Shown here piece by piece: positions 8,601 through 16,239 of a stretch of 64,000 bases of DNA. Made by a program: the position numbers and the translations under genes. Below the pieces are notes generated by a model. It was given only the letters and a program-made list of their open reading frames with translations. It had not been told where the DNA came from and did no database searches. Each line of letters starts with the position of its first letter. Positions within the stretch are counted from its first letter, which is position 1. Origin of the DNA: JANQJA01 sp047947185. GTDB lineage: Bacteria; Pseudomonadota; Gammaproteobacteria; Pseudomonadales; Azotimanducaceae. The stretch lies in NCBI GenBank assembly GCA_047947185.1, contig CP170502.1:2294001-2358000 (forward strand). Direction: 5' to 3'.

Positions 8601-8808
8601 CCACCAGGTAGGTAATGCGTTGCTCCACTTCCAGCGGTGAATAACCGGGAGCTTCGGTATTGATTTGCACTTGGACGTTGGTGATATCGGGTACCGCGTC
8701 AATGGGCAGGTGCTGGTAGCTCCAGACACCCAGGGCGCCAGTTACCAGCACCAGAAACATCACCAGCCAGCGGCGCGCGATGGAAAATTGAATGAGTTTA
8801 TCGATCAT
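5668..8808 (-). CDS. czcA: CzcA heavy-metal RND efflux pump
   Basis: 1046-residue inner-membrane pump of the tripartite CzcCBA system, driven by protons, exporting Zn2+/Co2+/Cd2+. Length and twelve-helix layout are standard for HME-RND proteins. The proton-relay signature in helix 4 is LDFGLIVDGAVIIVEN, with D402, D408 and E415 falling at the same numbers reported for CzcA of Cupriavidus. Two large periplasmic loops are present (about 35-335 and 560-865). czcB lies 83 bp upstream. Divergence from the CusA in this window (which has Met-rich sites and a single Asp405) supports divalent rather than monovalent substrate. Confidence 0.95.
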   Translation of the reverse strand: MIDKLIQFSIARRWLVMFLVLVTGALGVWSYQHLPIDAVPDITNVQVQINTEAPGYSPLEVEQRITYLVELAITGLPYVESTRSLSRYALSQVTVVFEKGTDIYFARNLINERLQQAKSEMPSGIEPVMGPVATGLGEIFHYAVHAKPGALQENGELYDATALRTLQDWVIRPQLRLVPGVTEVNTIGGFEKQFHITPEPAKLLAYQLSFDDLVAALEKNNANIGAGYIEKNGEQYLIRAPGQVADIPAIEKIIVARRDGLPITVADVAEVGFGKELRTGAATLDGEETVLGTAVMLLGGNSRTVSQAVSAKLLEINKTLPEGVIAEPVYNRTVLVDKTIATVQANLAEGAILVVVVLLVMLGNVRAALLTAMVIPLSMLMLMTGMVQTKVSANLMSLGALDFGLIVDGAVIIVENCILRLAGRQHHLGRTLKLDERFQTVFSATREVFTPSLISVLVVILVNLPILALTGVEGKMFTPMAMAVIMALLSALVLSLTFVPAAVALFMTGHIEEKDNFIVRHSKRFYAPVLAWTLRFRVLVLSAALIFVVLVGALATRMGTEFIPNLDEGDIAIQALRIPGTSLTQSLDMQFQLEKAVLEIPEVKTYFSRVGTAEVASDPMGPNISDGYVMLKDHSEWPDPDKTKVQLLEEIGEKLSLLPGNAFEISQPIQLRFNELISGVRSDLGIKVFGDDLTQLLKSGGEIASVLNGIEGAEGVKVEQVSGLPILSINADRSALYRYGLNVADVQDVVAAATGGEEAGLIFEGDQRFSIVVRVAERVRGDLRALERLPIPLPDGGYVPLREVASLTLAPGPNQISRENGKRRLVVSANVRGRDLGGFVAEVQGKVAQQVKLPPGYWLEYGGTFEQLQSASQRLSLLVPVTLVMIFALLMMTFGSAKDAALVFSGVPLALTGGVIALWLRDIPLSITAGVGFITLCGVSVLTGVMMVSAFRDELNRGESVEQAILGGATLRLRPILMVALVAALGFLPMALNTSTGAEVQRPLATVVIGGIISSTLLTLLVLPGLYRLAWRRPKAIDNNGEAIAE

Positions 8809-8891
8809 GGTGAACTCCTATTGTGGGTTCATATGACCGGTTAAAGCCGTGCAGGTGGTTCGGCGTCGTAAAGCGTGCCAAGAATACTGTT

Positions 8892-9833
8892 TTAGTGTCC
8901 ATGTTCAGCATCCTCCTTGCCCAGCTCCGATTTCAGAATAAAGCTGTTTTTGCTGACATACACTTCATCTGCGGACAGACCTGCCACCACTTCGGTTAGC
9001 TCACCGTCGGTTCGCCCCAAAGTCACTGTACGTGGTTCAAAACCTTCCTCACCCCGAACAAAAACGACAGGGTTATCCTCGACGATTTGCAAGGCTTCGT
9101 TGCGGATCACCATTGGAGCGGCTATTTCGGCGCGGGTGATTTGCGCTTTGACAAAGAGTCCGGGTTTCCAGGCGCCGTTTGGGTTTTCGATCAAAGCGCG
9201 AGCCGTAATGGCCTGATTGCCATCCTGGCTAAGTGGCGCAATATAGATGATTTTCCCCTCGGTAATTTGGGTTGAATCGAGACTGAGAACGCGAACCTGC
9301 TGGCCTAATTCAACCTGAGCAACATCTTTAGGAAAAATCGACAGTTCCACCCAAACCGTTGAGAAATCCTGTACCACCAACAAGGGAGTATCGGTAGTCT
9401 GCTCACCAGGGTTAGCGTTACGTTGCGTAATAACACCATTGAGCGCTGAAACTATCGAATAGGTTTTCAGACTTTCATTCGCTTCCACAGTCACCAGGGT
9501 TTCGCCTTTGCGAACCGGATCACCAACACTTTTTTTAACTTCCCGAATAACGCCGTCGAAGCGTGCCGTTACCGACTGTACACGCTCTGCGTTGGTGGCG
9601 ACGACGCCATATACTGGCAAAACATCGCGGATGGTGCCCGAAGTCGCGGTTACCAGGGTAATGCCTGAATGTTGGATCTGCTCCTGGGTCAGTTCAATAT
9701 GACCTTCTTCGCCGTGCTCTGCTTCCTCCCCATGACCTGTTTCGGCAAGCGCTTGCCCGGATAGCAGCGCAATCGCGAAGCAACTGAACAGAAGATGGAT
9801 GATAGATTTGTTAACGTGGTTTTTTGATTTCAT
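8892..9833 (-). CDS. czcB: CzcB periplasmic adaptor (membrane fusion protein)
   Basis: 313-residue adaptor linking CzcA to the outer-membrane channel. It has an N-terminal signal sequence (to about residue 30) followed by a His/Glu-rich stretch (GHGEEAEHGEEGH), then the lipoyl/hairpin core with ARFDGVIREVKKSVGDPVRKG and LNGVITQRNANPGEQ, a beta-barrel and a short C-terminus ending DAEHGH. At 313 residues it is shorter than many CzcB proteins (350-500), mainly from a short hairpin. Its start overlaps the czcC stop by 4 bp (ATGA). Confidence 0.92.
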   Translation of the reverse strand: MKSKNHVNKSIIHLLFSCFAIALLSGQALAETGHGEEAEHGEEGHIELTQEQIQHSGITLVTATSGTIRDVLPVYGVVATNAERVQSVTARFDGVIREVKKSVGDPVRKGETLVTVEANESLKTYSIVSALNGVITQRNANPGEQTTDTPLLVVQDFSTVWVELSIFPKDVAQVELGQQVRVLSLDSTQITEGKIIYIAPLSQDGNQAITARALIENPNGAWKPGLFVKAQITRAEIAAPMVIRNEALQIVEDNPVVFVRGEEGFEPRTVTLGRTDGELTEVVAGLSADEVYVSKNSFILKSELGKEDAEHGH

Positions 9834-11170
9834 TGTTCTGATCCTGAAAATGTGTCGTCTTCGCCATACAGAGTCAAGGCCAGGGGCTCTGCTGTTAGCT
9901 GCTCAATTTCTGCGCCATAGGTTAAGGCGGCTGCGGCCGCTTCGATCTGGGTGCGCCTGGCGCTCAATAATTCCTGCCGCGCGCTGACATAGTCGAGATA
10001 CCCGTAGCGACCGCGTTGATAGGCCGCCTGAGTGTCTATCAGGGCCTGCTCAAGGGCGGGAATGATGGCAGTGTGCAGTGTCTCTACCGCGACAATGGCT
10101 TGTTTGCGGTTGTGATAGGCGCGGAACAGCTGGGTGTGTAAATCCAGCAGCATTACGTCGCGCTCTGCCAACACCTGATTTTTCTCGGCCAGCGCGATCG
10201 AAACGGCGCCAGCATTTCGCTTACCGGAAAACAACGGCATGCTGAAACCCGCTACCAACGCGGTATCATCGGTTTCCTGCAAGCGACGAACACCCACCGA
10301 CCAGCTGATATCGGCACTGGATTGGGTTTGAGCAAGGCGTATTTCCGCTTCTTTGAGGCGGGACTCTGCTGCGAATATTTCTATCGCAGGATTTTTTTCA
10401 ACTTTGGCGTACAACATGTCGAATGCCACGTCCTCGCCAAACTGGAATAGATCACCTTCCACCTTGTTAAAGTCCGGCGAGGTTACCCCCCACAATGCAG
10501 ACAACGACACTTTCAAATAAGCGAGCCGTTGCTGCTCCGAAAGCAAAGCGAGCTTGGCTTGCTCGGCAGCAGCCTGTGCCCGTTTGACCTCCGCCTCGGG
10601 TGTCGCCCCCGCCGTAGCCCGCTTTTTCACAATGTGTAAGCTCTCGTTTGCCAATTGAGCGGCCTCAGCAGCCAGGGTGACCTGCTCCTGTGCGGCCAGC
10701 ACATCGACATAGCGACGGGTGACTTCGCCCAATAAGGCCAGGGATTCCACCTGTCGGCTGGCATTGAGCACCGACCGACTGTGGGATACCACGCCTTGCC
10801 GTGCCGCGCGCTTATCCCCCATTTCGATGACTGAAGACAGCGCAATGGTTAGCTCAGCACTATCTGCGCCGCTGAAATCCCCAGTGCCACCAACATTTTC
10901 AGCATCAAAACCCAGCTCATACGCCGGCCGTAACCGGGCCGTTTCTGCCTGACCTTGAAGGGCGGCATAGCGGTAGGGAAAAATGTTTAGAGAAGGGTTT
11001 TGCGACAAGGAACGCTGCACTGCATTGGTCAGCGTGATTGTTAGGTCACCAGGAGCCGCATTAAGCCCCGAAGAAAAAATAAAAAATAGTAAACTGAACA
11101 GAATGCAGCGGTTTCTGATATTCCGCCGCTCCCATGCGCCAGAACCAGGCGCAGAACGTATTGGTAACAT
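9830..11170 (-). CDS. czcC: CzcC outer-membrane factor (TolC family)
   Basis: 446-residue outer-membrane channel of the CzcCBA pump. A signal peptide covers about residues 20-38 (LFSLLFFIFSSGLNAAPG), followed by the two-fold repeated TolC-type helices (for example LSQNPSLNIFPYRYAALQGQ and QRGRYGYLDYVSARQELL). It is first of the czcCBA genes, overlapping czcB by 4 bp, and lies 83 bp downstream of the CzcI-like gene. An alternative start a few codons downstream is possible; no convincing ribosome binding site separates the options. Confidence 0.9.
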   Translation of the reverse strand: MLPIRSAPGSGAWERRNIRNRCILFSLLFFIFSSGLNAAPGDLTITLTNAVQRSLSQNPSLNIFPYRYAALQGQAETARLRPAYELGFDAENVGGTGDFSGADSAELTIALSSVIEMGDKRAARQGVVSHSRSVLNASRQVESLALLGEVTRRYVDVLAAQEQVTLAAEAAQLANESLHIVKKRATAGATPEAEVKRAQAAAEQAKLALLSEQQRLAYLKVSLSALWGVTSPDFNKVEGDLFQFGEDVAFDMLYAKVEKNPAIEIFAAESRLKEAEIRLAQTQSSADISWSVGVRRLQETDDTALVAGFSMPLFSGKRNAGAVSIALAEKNQVLAERDVMLLDLHTQLFRAYHNRKQAIVAVETLHTAIIPALEQALIDTQAAYQRGRYGYLDYVSARQELLSARRTQIEAAAAALTYGAEIEQLTAEPLALTLYGEDDTFSGSEQ

Positions 11171-11253
11171 GTGGTAGATCCTACTTATTTAAGATAATTC
11201 AAACCGCGCATTGCAGCGATAACGGCAACACAGAAAAAACTTAATCGGTAAAA

Positions 11254-11607
11254 TCAGGCGATTGGAGGGCGGTACAGCGACGAGGATGGGGCCTCGGGGA
11301 TGATGGCATGATAGTCGTTGTGCAACGAAAGTTTGTGCAAAAAGTTTGAGTGAGTCAGGTTGCCGGATAAATAGACATGGCAATGGCAGCCATGGTGATG
11401 ACAATGAAACAGGTCGTCAGGCGCGGTATTTTGCTCTGCGGGATCAGCGATCGAGCTATCCAGTATTCCCGATGATGAGCCATCGGTGAAATCAGAGGAA
11501 AACGGGGCGGAGTCTGAATAATCAACGGGATGCACATCTGCCATAGCTGTCACTGATTGCAATGCAATCAAGACTAACAGCAGATAAGACAGTGCTTTTC
11601 GACTCAT
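11254..11607 (-). CDS. CzcI-like His-rich periplasmic protein
   Basis: Small secreted protein preceding czcC, as CzcI-type proteins often do. The open frame extends up to 11805, but the ATG at 11607 is chosen because it begins a clear signal peptide (MSRKALSYLLLVLIALQSVTAMA), giving 117 residues. The mature part has a metal-binding run FHCHHHGCHCHV and ends SSSLYRPPIA. The same S-L-[YF]-R-P-P-I ending occurs in the CopL-like protein at 42045-42434. A role in metal sensing or periplasmic buffering is inferred. It lies 137 bp downstream of the methyltransferase gene. Confidence 0.7.
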   Translation of the reverse strand: MSRKALSYLLLVLIALQSVTAMADVHPVDYSDSAPFSSDFTDGSSSGILDSSIADPAEQNTAPDDLFHCHHHGCHCHVYLSGNLTHSNFLHKLSLHNDYHAIIPEAPSSSLYRPPIA

Positions 11608-11744
11608 AAACCGAATATAAACCCAATGACAATGGAATAGATGGAAGATGTTAGCATCTTTGGTTAAGGCGAGATCAAAATCCTGCATCAGCCGAACTAA
11701 CCTGACATGGCGAGTATCTGAAAACCCACTGTTAAAATGCTTAT

Positions 11745-12407
11745 TCATGTTAAATGTGCTTTCGCCTGAATGAACTGGATAGTACCTAAAGGCGTTGCTA
11801 CACAATCTTTACTATCAACCACAACAAAGCCCGCTTCCTCTATCAAAATGGGTAACACACCCTTGACATTGTCTCGTGTGGTTTCAAAACCATCAAGGCA
11901 CTGAACCAGCAGAAATAGCATTCGTTGAATCGATGACGAAGGCTTTCCCCAATCAGCAATGTGTAATCTCCCACCTGGTTTAAGGACCCTATGGATTTGT
12001 TTTAAGACATCGAGCTTCTGCAGTCGTGTCAAGTGGTGAAAAAACAAGCTCGACACTGCAACGTCAAAAGTCGCTGTTTCGAAGGGCATATCTTGTGCGA
12101 AACCCTGCCACAAACTCACACGCTGATCCATTGAAGCAAACTTGGTTTTGGCTAGTTCGAGTGCTCCAGAGTCTGCATCCAGACCAGTAATAGTCAGCGA
12201 TGGTTCTCTTTCGGCAAACATTTGAGTCAGGGTTCCCGTGCCGCAGCCCACATCGAGTAAGTGCTGTCCTGCTAACGGAGCAGCTTGGTTGACCAACGCA
12301 GTTTTAAAGATTTGTTCTCGTGTAGTCAAGGAAACCACCCAGTCGTAATAACGGGTTAGGGCACGATACTTCAAGGCAGGAATATAGGTGGGCCGGGAAC
12401 TCTTCAT
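11745..12407 (-). CDS. Class I SAM-dependent methyltransferase
   Basis: 220-residue cytosolic enzyme with the SAM-binding motif LLDVGCGTGTL (about 50-60), an acidic strand-2 end (GLDAD) and a motif-IV-like FDVAVSSLFFHHL, i.e. a UbiE/Coq5-like Rossmann methyltransferase. Substrate is not evident: it lacks the Cys set of ArsM. It lies 13 bp after the HMA-CDF gene and should be co-transcribed with the czc genes. Similar methyltransferases accompany metal-efflux operons, but their job is not established. Confidence 0.8.
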   Translation of the reverse strand: MKSSRPTYIPALKYRALTRYYDWVVSLTTREQIFKTALVNQAAPLAGQHLLDVGCGTGTLTQMFAEREPSLTITGLDADSGALELAKTKFASMDQRVSLWQGFAQDMPFETATFDVAVSSLFFHHLTRLQKLDVLKQIHRVLKPGGRLHIADWGKPSSSIQRMLFLLVQCLDGFETTRDNVKGVLPILIEEAGFVVVDSKDCVATPLGTIQFIQAKAHLT

Positions 12408-12420
12408 CGCATTTCCTCAA

Positions 12421-13320
12421 TCAGAACTTTAGCTGCAAAATACGGCGCGCACCATTTAACACAATCAAACCGATGATAAGGCCAATCACCAAATCTGGAT
12501 AACGTGAGCCCGTCCAGGCCACCAATCCACCGGCAAGGATGACACCTAGATTGGCGATCACATCATTGGCGGAGAAAATCCAGCTGGCTTTCATATGTGC
12601 GCCACTATCCCGGCTTTTGGCGATCAACACCAGACACACCACATTCGCCACCAGGGCTACGAGCCCGAAGCCCATCATCAGACTGGAAATAGGCTCACTT
12701 CCGAACAATAGCCGCCTTACCACTTCACCCAAAGCACCGACGGCGAGAAAGATCTGAAGCCAACCGGAAAAATGGGCTGCGCGCAGCTTCATCCGCACAC
12801 TGTGCCCTACGGCATACAGCGCCACGCCGTAGACGGCGGCATCGGCGAACATGTCCAAGGAATCCGCGATCAAGCCAGTGGATTGCGCCCACCAACCGAC
12901 AGTGATTTCAATGACAAACATGATGCCGTTGATGGCAAGTAGCCACTTGAGAATGCGAGCTTCTGTTTGTGCCTCCTGTTTTGCGGACGCCTGTGCTCGG
13001 GCGAGGTCATCTCTGGCGACAGGCGTTGTGCTTTCCAACGTCGCACCCAAGCCGAGTGCGCGCATTCGCTCCTCAATGGCGTCAGCGTTGTCCCCATGAA
13101 AGACCCGCACCTTTCTCTTGGGGGTATCGAATTCCAATGCGACTTTAGGTTCCACACTGTCCAACGCCATACGGATCATGCCTTCTTCTGAAGGGCAGTC
13201 CATCTTGGGGACATAATACTCACTGACAAAGCCGCCATGAGAAGCATCGTGCACTTCGGCAGTCTGGGGAGTGTTCTTCATCGCGTCACTATGACAATTG
13301 TCGCGGCATGTGTTTGTCAT
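12421..13320 (-). CDS. Cation transporter: HMA-like domain fused to a CDF pump
   Basis: 299-residue protein. Residues about 33-100 form an HMA-like ferredoxin fold (YYVPKMDCPSEEGMIRMAL) in which the usual CxxC is reduced to a single Cys (MDCPSEE). Residues about 122-295 are a CDF transporter with the two metal-site motifs ADSLDMFAD and SANDVIAN, but no cytosolic C-terminal CDF domain, which the HMA part may replace. First gene of the minus-strand czc operon, directly controlled by the CadR-type operator at 13350-13380. Substrate is probably Zn2+/Cd2+/Pb2+ (inference from regulator). Confidence 0.85.
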   Translation of the reverse strand: MTNTCRDNCHSDAMKNTPQTAEVHDASHGGFVSEYYVPKMDCPSEEGMIRMALDSVEPKVALEFDTPKRKVRVFHGDNADAIEERMRALGLGATLESTTPVARDDLARAQASAKQEAQTEARILKWLLAINGIMFVIEITVGWWAQSTGLIADSLDMFADAAVYGVALYAVGHSVRMKLRAAHFSGWLQIFLAVGALGEVVRRLLFGSEPISSLMMGFGLVALVANVVCLVLIAKSRDSGAHMKASWIFSANDVIANLGVILAGGLVAWTGSRYPDLVIGLIIGLIVLNGARRILQLKF

Positions 13321-13349
13321 AAAAAGCCCTTGTACTATTCACGAAGTGC

Positions 13350-13380
13350 AGCTTAAACTCTATAACAACTATAGAGTCAA
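13350..13380 (-). promoter_or_regulatory. CadR/PbrR-type promoter-operator of the czc operon
   Basis: On the minus strand TTGACT (13375-13380) and TAAGCT (13350-13355) are separated by 19 bp, the overlong spacing that MerR-family activators correct. The spacer carries a dyad: ACTCTAT (13357-13363) and ATAGAGT (13371-13377) around a seven-base centre, closely resembling published CadR/PbrR operators. It lies between the divergent regulator and pump genes and likely serves both. Confidence 0.85.
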
Positions 13381-13395
13381 TCGGAATATTGAGAG

Positions 13396-13806
13396 ATGAT
13401 GAAAATCGGCGAACTGTCGAAAGTGGCTGGCTGCTCCGTGCAAACCATCCGCCATTATGAAAAGGAACAATTGATTGCCTCCGTGGAACGCAGTGAAGGC
13501 AATTTTCGTCTGTATGATGAAGCGGCCGTTGAGCAATTGCTGTTCATCAAGCACTGCCGCAGCCTGGATCTCAGTTTGCCGGAGATCCGGCAGCTGTTGG
13601 CATTAAACCGTTCGCCCGGTGCGCAATGTGATGATGTGAATCGGATGATGGATAGGCATATCGAGCAGGTGGAGGCGCGTATTCAGGAACTCACTAAACT
13701 GAACGAGCAACTGCGAATGCTGCGCCGCAGCTGCTCAAACCGTCGGACAGTGGAGCAGTGCGGCATATTGCGGAATTTGTCGGCTACTCCGGTTTCGAGT
13801 GTCTGA
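13396..13806 (+). CDS. cadR: MerR-family Cd/Pb/Zn-responsive regulator (CadR/PbrR type)
   Basis: 136-residue DNA-bending activator. The N-terminal winged HTH is MKIGELSKVAGCSVQTIRHYE, followed by the long dimerisation helix. Candidate metal ligands are C78, C113 and C122, plus C13, which is shared with PbrR-type proteins. The Cys at 78 indicates divalent-metal sensing. It is transcribed divergently from the HMA-CDF gene, with a CadR-type operator between. Its 3' end overlaps the convergent permease gene by 23 bp. CadR and PbrR cannot be separated reliably by eye; the neighbouring PbrT-like gene favours lead. Confidence 0.85.
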   Translation: MMKIGELSKVAGCSVQTIRHYEKEQLIASVERSEGNFRLYDEAAVEQLLFIKHCRSLDLSLPEIRQLLALNRSPGAQCDDVNRMMDRHIEQVEARIQELTKLNEQLRMLRRSCSNRRTVEQCGILRNLSATPVSSV

Positions 13807-15793
13807 CACCCGGTTCCAAAAACTCTCCTAGACGTTCTGCAACAGGAGCATTTTTCCGCTGCCTTCTCGCCAGCCCCAGAAAGACCAGGAAAACCACCAG
13901 TACCGACAATTGCGCCAGGATCCCCTGCCAGGTGGATTTGACGCCGACCCAATCGAATTCAAAACTGACAGGCAATGGGGTAATACCGATAAAATCCGCT
14001 TCCTGAAGTGCCGACATCGCCTTACCCATGAGGATAAACGCCAGGGCCAGCAACAGGTAGGTGGTGACGGAAAAGAATCTGGCAATGGGTAATTTCACTG
14101 AATAACGCACCAGCAACCAGGCCAATACCGCCAAGAAAGAAGTACCGGCTACAAAGCCGCTGAATACGGATGAATATTGAGCGGCTGCAGCCTGGGTCAG
14201 CAGCGCCTGATAAAACAAGACCGTTTCAAAGACTTCACGATAAACCGCAATAAATGCCAGCAGCGCAAGGCCCCACAGGGTACCCGCAGTCAGGTGGGAG
14301 TTGATGTGCTGCTGGATATAGGCCTGCCACTGGGTAGCATGGGTTTTACTGTGCATCCAGATGCCGACATAGAGCAACACGACCGCCGCCAATAGGGCCG
14401 CAACACCTTCCATGACTTCGCGACTGGCACCGCTGATACTGACCAGGGACTGCGCGGCAGCCCAGGTCGCAACACCGGCCACCAATGCCGTTACCCAACC
14501 CAAATGTACATACCGAAGTCCGTCACGCCGACCGGTTCGCACCAGCACAGTAACCAGGGCAATCACCACGAGCAGGGCTTCGAGCCCCTCCCGCAACAGG
14601 ATCACCAAGCTGGCACTGAACAGGGTCGCATTGGACAAGGTAGATTCCGAAAGCAATCGATCCGCATCATCTAACCTTGCCAACGTCCGGCTCACAGCGC
14701 TTTCCACCTCGCCCGGGGGCTGTGCCTGCTTCAATAATTGCCTTATCGCCATCATATCGGCCTCGAGCGTCTGGCGGAGTGCTTTATCCTGCGCATCCAG
14801 GCTGTTTTCGACCAATTCAAAGCCATCCAGATAAGCGCTGACCGCCAATGTTTGTGCTGTTTGATAATCGCCGCGCTGGTGCGCCTCTTGTGCTAGCAGC
14901 AGTTGGTCGCGGGTGATTTTCAGAGGATTGGTCGATTCCTGGAATAACAGTTCTGGCTTTGCGCGCAACCGTTCGATCCCCTTCTGCGTCATATCCGGGT
15001 GTTCTGCAGCAAGTTGCGCCGGCGTGTGGTTTACCATCTGTGACAAGGTGACACTGGGTGCCTCGCCTGTATCCTCAGAGCCGGATTGAAATGCCAATCC
15101 GCCGACATGGAACGCCAGCGACCAGCGTTGCTCTTCCGTCAATTGGGTAAATGCCGGCATTGCGGTATCGTCTATGCCATTGGATATAGCGTCGTACAGG
15201 CCCAGAAGAGACCGATTCAAGGCTCGCTCTTTGCTGGTGAAATCGGTTGGAGCTGGCTCCAGCTGTGCGGCCATCACACCATCGCCCCCACCGGCTGCGC
15301 CATGGCAAGAAGCGCATTGGCTCTCAAACAACCCTTCGACTCTCGCTTTGGGCAACAGGTGATCTGGTAAGGACGACTGAGGCATCAGTGCCAACAACGT
15401 ACCCCGCAGGCTGCTGCTCATTTGCCGAATCGTTTCAATAGCCTGTTTGTTCTGGATGGCTTCCTGTAAAGCCTTTGCCTGATCTGTCAGGTCGCCAGCG
15501 TCGGCTGATTTATCCTGAATCTCAGAAATATTCGTCACAATGAGCTGGGAGAACTCCAGCATTTCCTGATATTCACCGTCATTAACCACCTGCCCATTCC
15601 TGACGGCTTCCGCGTAATCCACAGCAATGTATTCGGCCAGCTGTGCCAATTGACGCATCTGAGCCGAGCTATCATCACTCATCTCCGCCTGACTGGTCGC
15701 TGGAAGCAAACACGATAAGCCCAGCAGCAGTACTGAGACATTCAGAACACATAGCTTCGGGCTTATAAAACGGTATATCCAGTGTGCCTGCAT
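13784..15793 (-). CDS. pbrT: Cytochrome c/FTR1-family permease, PbrT-like
   Basis: 669 residues. The signal peptide ends near residue 36. A periplasmic part (about 37-380) contains a cytochrome-c haem site CASCH (about residues 158-162). Then come seven or so membrane helices of the FTR1 iron permease family with the REGLEALLVV motif and a second RExxE-like site (YREVFETVLF). This fused layout is that of PbrT, a lead-uptake protein of Cupriavidus pMOL30, and of related iron permeases. The MerR-type promoter upstream resembles the CadR/PbrR site, supporting a lead-linked role. A possible Fur box could add iron control. Confidence 0.85.
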   Translation of the reverse strand: MQAHWIYRFISPKLCVLNVSVLLLGLSCLLPATSQAEMSDDSSAQMRQLAQLAEYIAVDYAEAVRNGQVVNDGEYQEMLEFSQLIVTNISEIQDKSADAGDLTDQAKALQEAIQNKQAIETIRQMSSSLRGTLLALMPQSSLPDHLLPKARVEGLFESQCASCHGAAGGGDGVMAAQLEPAPTDFTSKERALNRSLLGLYDAISNGIDDTAMPAFTQLTEEQRWSLAFHVGGLAFQSGSEDTGEAPSVTLSQMVNHTPAQLAAEHPDMTQKGIERLRAKPELLFQESTNPLKITRDQLLLAQEAHQRGDYQTAQTLAVSAYLDGFELVENSLDAQDKALRQTLEADMMAIRQLLKQAQPPGEVESAVSRTLARLDDADRLLSESTLSNATLFSASLVILLREGLEALLVVIALVTVLVRTGRRDGLRYVHLGWVTALVAGVATWAAAQSLVSISGASREVMEGVAALLAAVVLLYVGIWMHSKTHATQWQAYIQQHINSHLTAGTLWGLALLAFIAVYREVFETVLFYQALLTQAAAAQYSSVFSGFVAGTSFLAVLAWLLVRYSVKLPIARFFSVTTYLLLALAFILMGKAMSALQEADFIGITPLPVSFEFDWVGVKSTWQGILAQLSVLVVFLVFLGLARRQRKNAPVAERLGEFLEPGVRHSKPE

Positions 15794-15818
15794 TAACGAG
15801 ATCTCTACTTGGCTTGTT

Positions 15819-15869
15819 GCTAATGATAATTAGTCTCGATTGTAATCCCTATGGTAGCTATAGAGTCAA
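15819..15869 (-). promoter_or_regulatory. MerR-type promoter and possible Fur box before pbrT
   Basis: On the minus strand TTGACT (15864-15869) and TACAAT (15839-15844) are 19 bp apart. The spacer half TTGACTCTATAG matches the operator at 13350-13380 while the other half has diverged. Downstream of the -10, GCTAATGATAATTAGTCTC (15819-15837) agrees with the 19-bp Fur consensus at about 14 positions, including the core TAATGATAAT. Activation by the adjacent CadR/PbrR regulator and repression by Fur-iron are inferred. Confidence 0.65.
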
Positions 15870-15959
15870 GCGTGTGGCTAGTTTGTCGGCTTTCCGTGGC
15901 GACACGACCCCTGCCAGCCAAGGGCTGCCCTTCTCCTCCATTGAGCTACCAGGTTGATA

Positions 15960-16123
15960 TCAACCTTTCAACGAATACCCGCGCCACAGGTAGTACACGA
16001 CCAGCAGGGTCAACAACACAGCACTCAACATGCCGCCCACCATCGGTGCGGTGATACAACTCATCACTTCCGAGCCGGTACCGCTACTGAACATCATGTG
16101 CAGCAGGCTGGTGGGGTGGCTGT
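15960..16123 (-). pseudogene. Remnant of the C-terminus of a CusA-type RND pump
   Basis: The minus strand encodes about 50 in-frame residues, including SSGTGSEVMSCITAPMVGG and an LSAVLLTLLVVYYLW helix, ending in TGA at 15960. This matches the last transmembrane part of CusA in this window (GTGSEVMSRIAAPMVGG at the end of 35328-38468), with differences that show it is not a recent copy. No start or upstream RND sequence remains. It is a scar of an earlier copper/silver pump in the non-coding stretch between pbrT and the next operon. Confidence 0.75.
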
Positions 16124-16166
16124 TGACAGTTTGTGATGATACGTATCAAGAAATTAGTTTGAACAC

Positions 16167-16197
16167 TTGACCTGGAGCTGACTCCAAGTATTAAGCT
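16167..16197 (+). promoter_or_regulatory. MerR-type promoter of the MerT/MerP-thioredoxin operon
   Basis: TTGACC (16167-16172) and TAAGCT (16192-16197) are 19 bp apart. The spacer contains the dyad CTGGAG-ctga-CTCCAAG, typical of MerR-family operators. The only regulator in this operon is the MerR protein at 18739-19140, its probable activator. A separate perfect palindrome TGATACGTATCA lies at 16137-16148. Confidence 0.75.
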
Positions 16198-16239
16198 TTT
16201 AAAGTTCACAACAATTGTTCAAGATGATATGCGACGATC

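Noticed and set aside
11607..11805. N-terminal extension of the CzcI-like protein
   Set aside because: The extension contains no signal and overlaps the methyltransferase gene's 3' end; the internal ATG begins a proper signal peptide.
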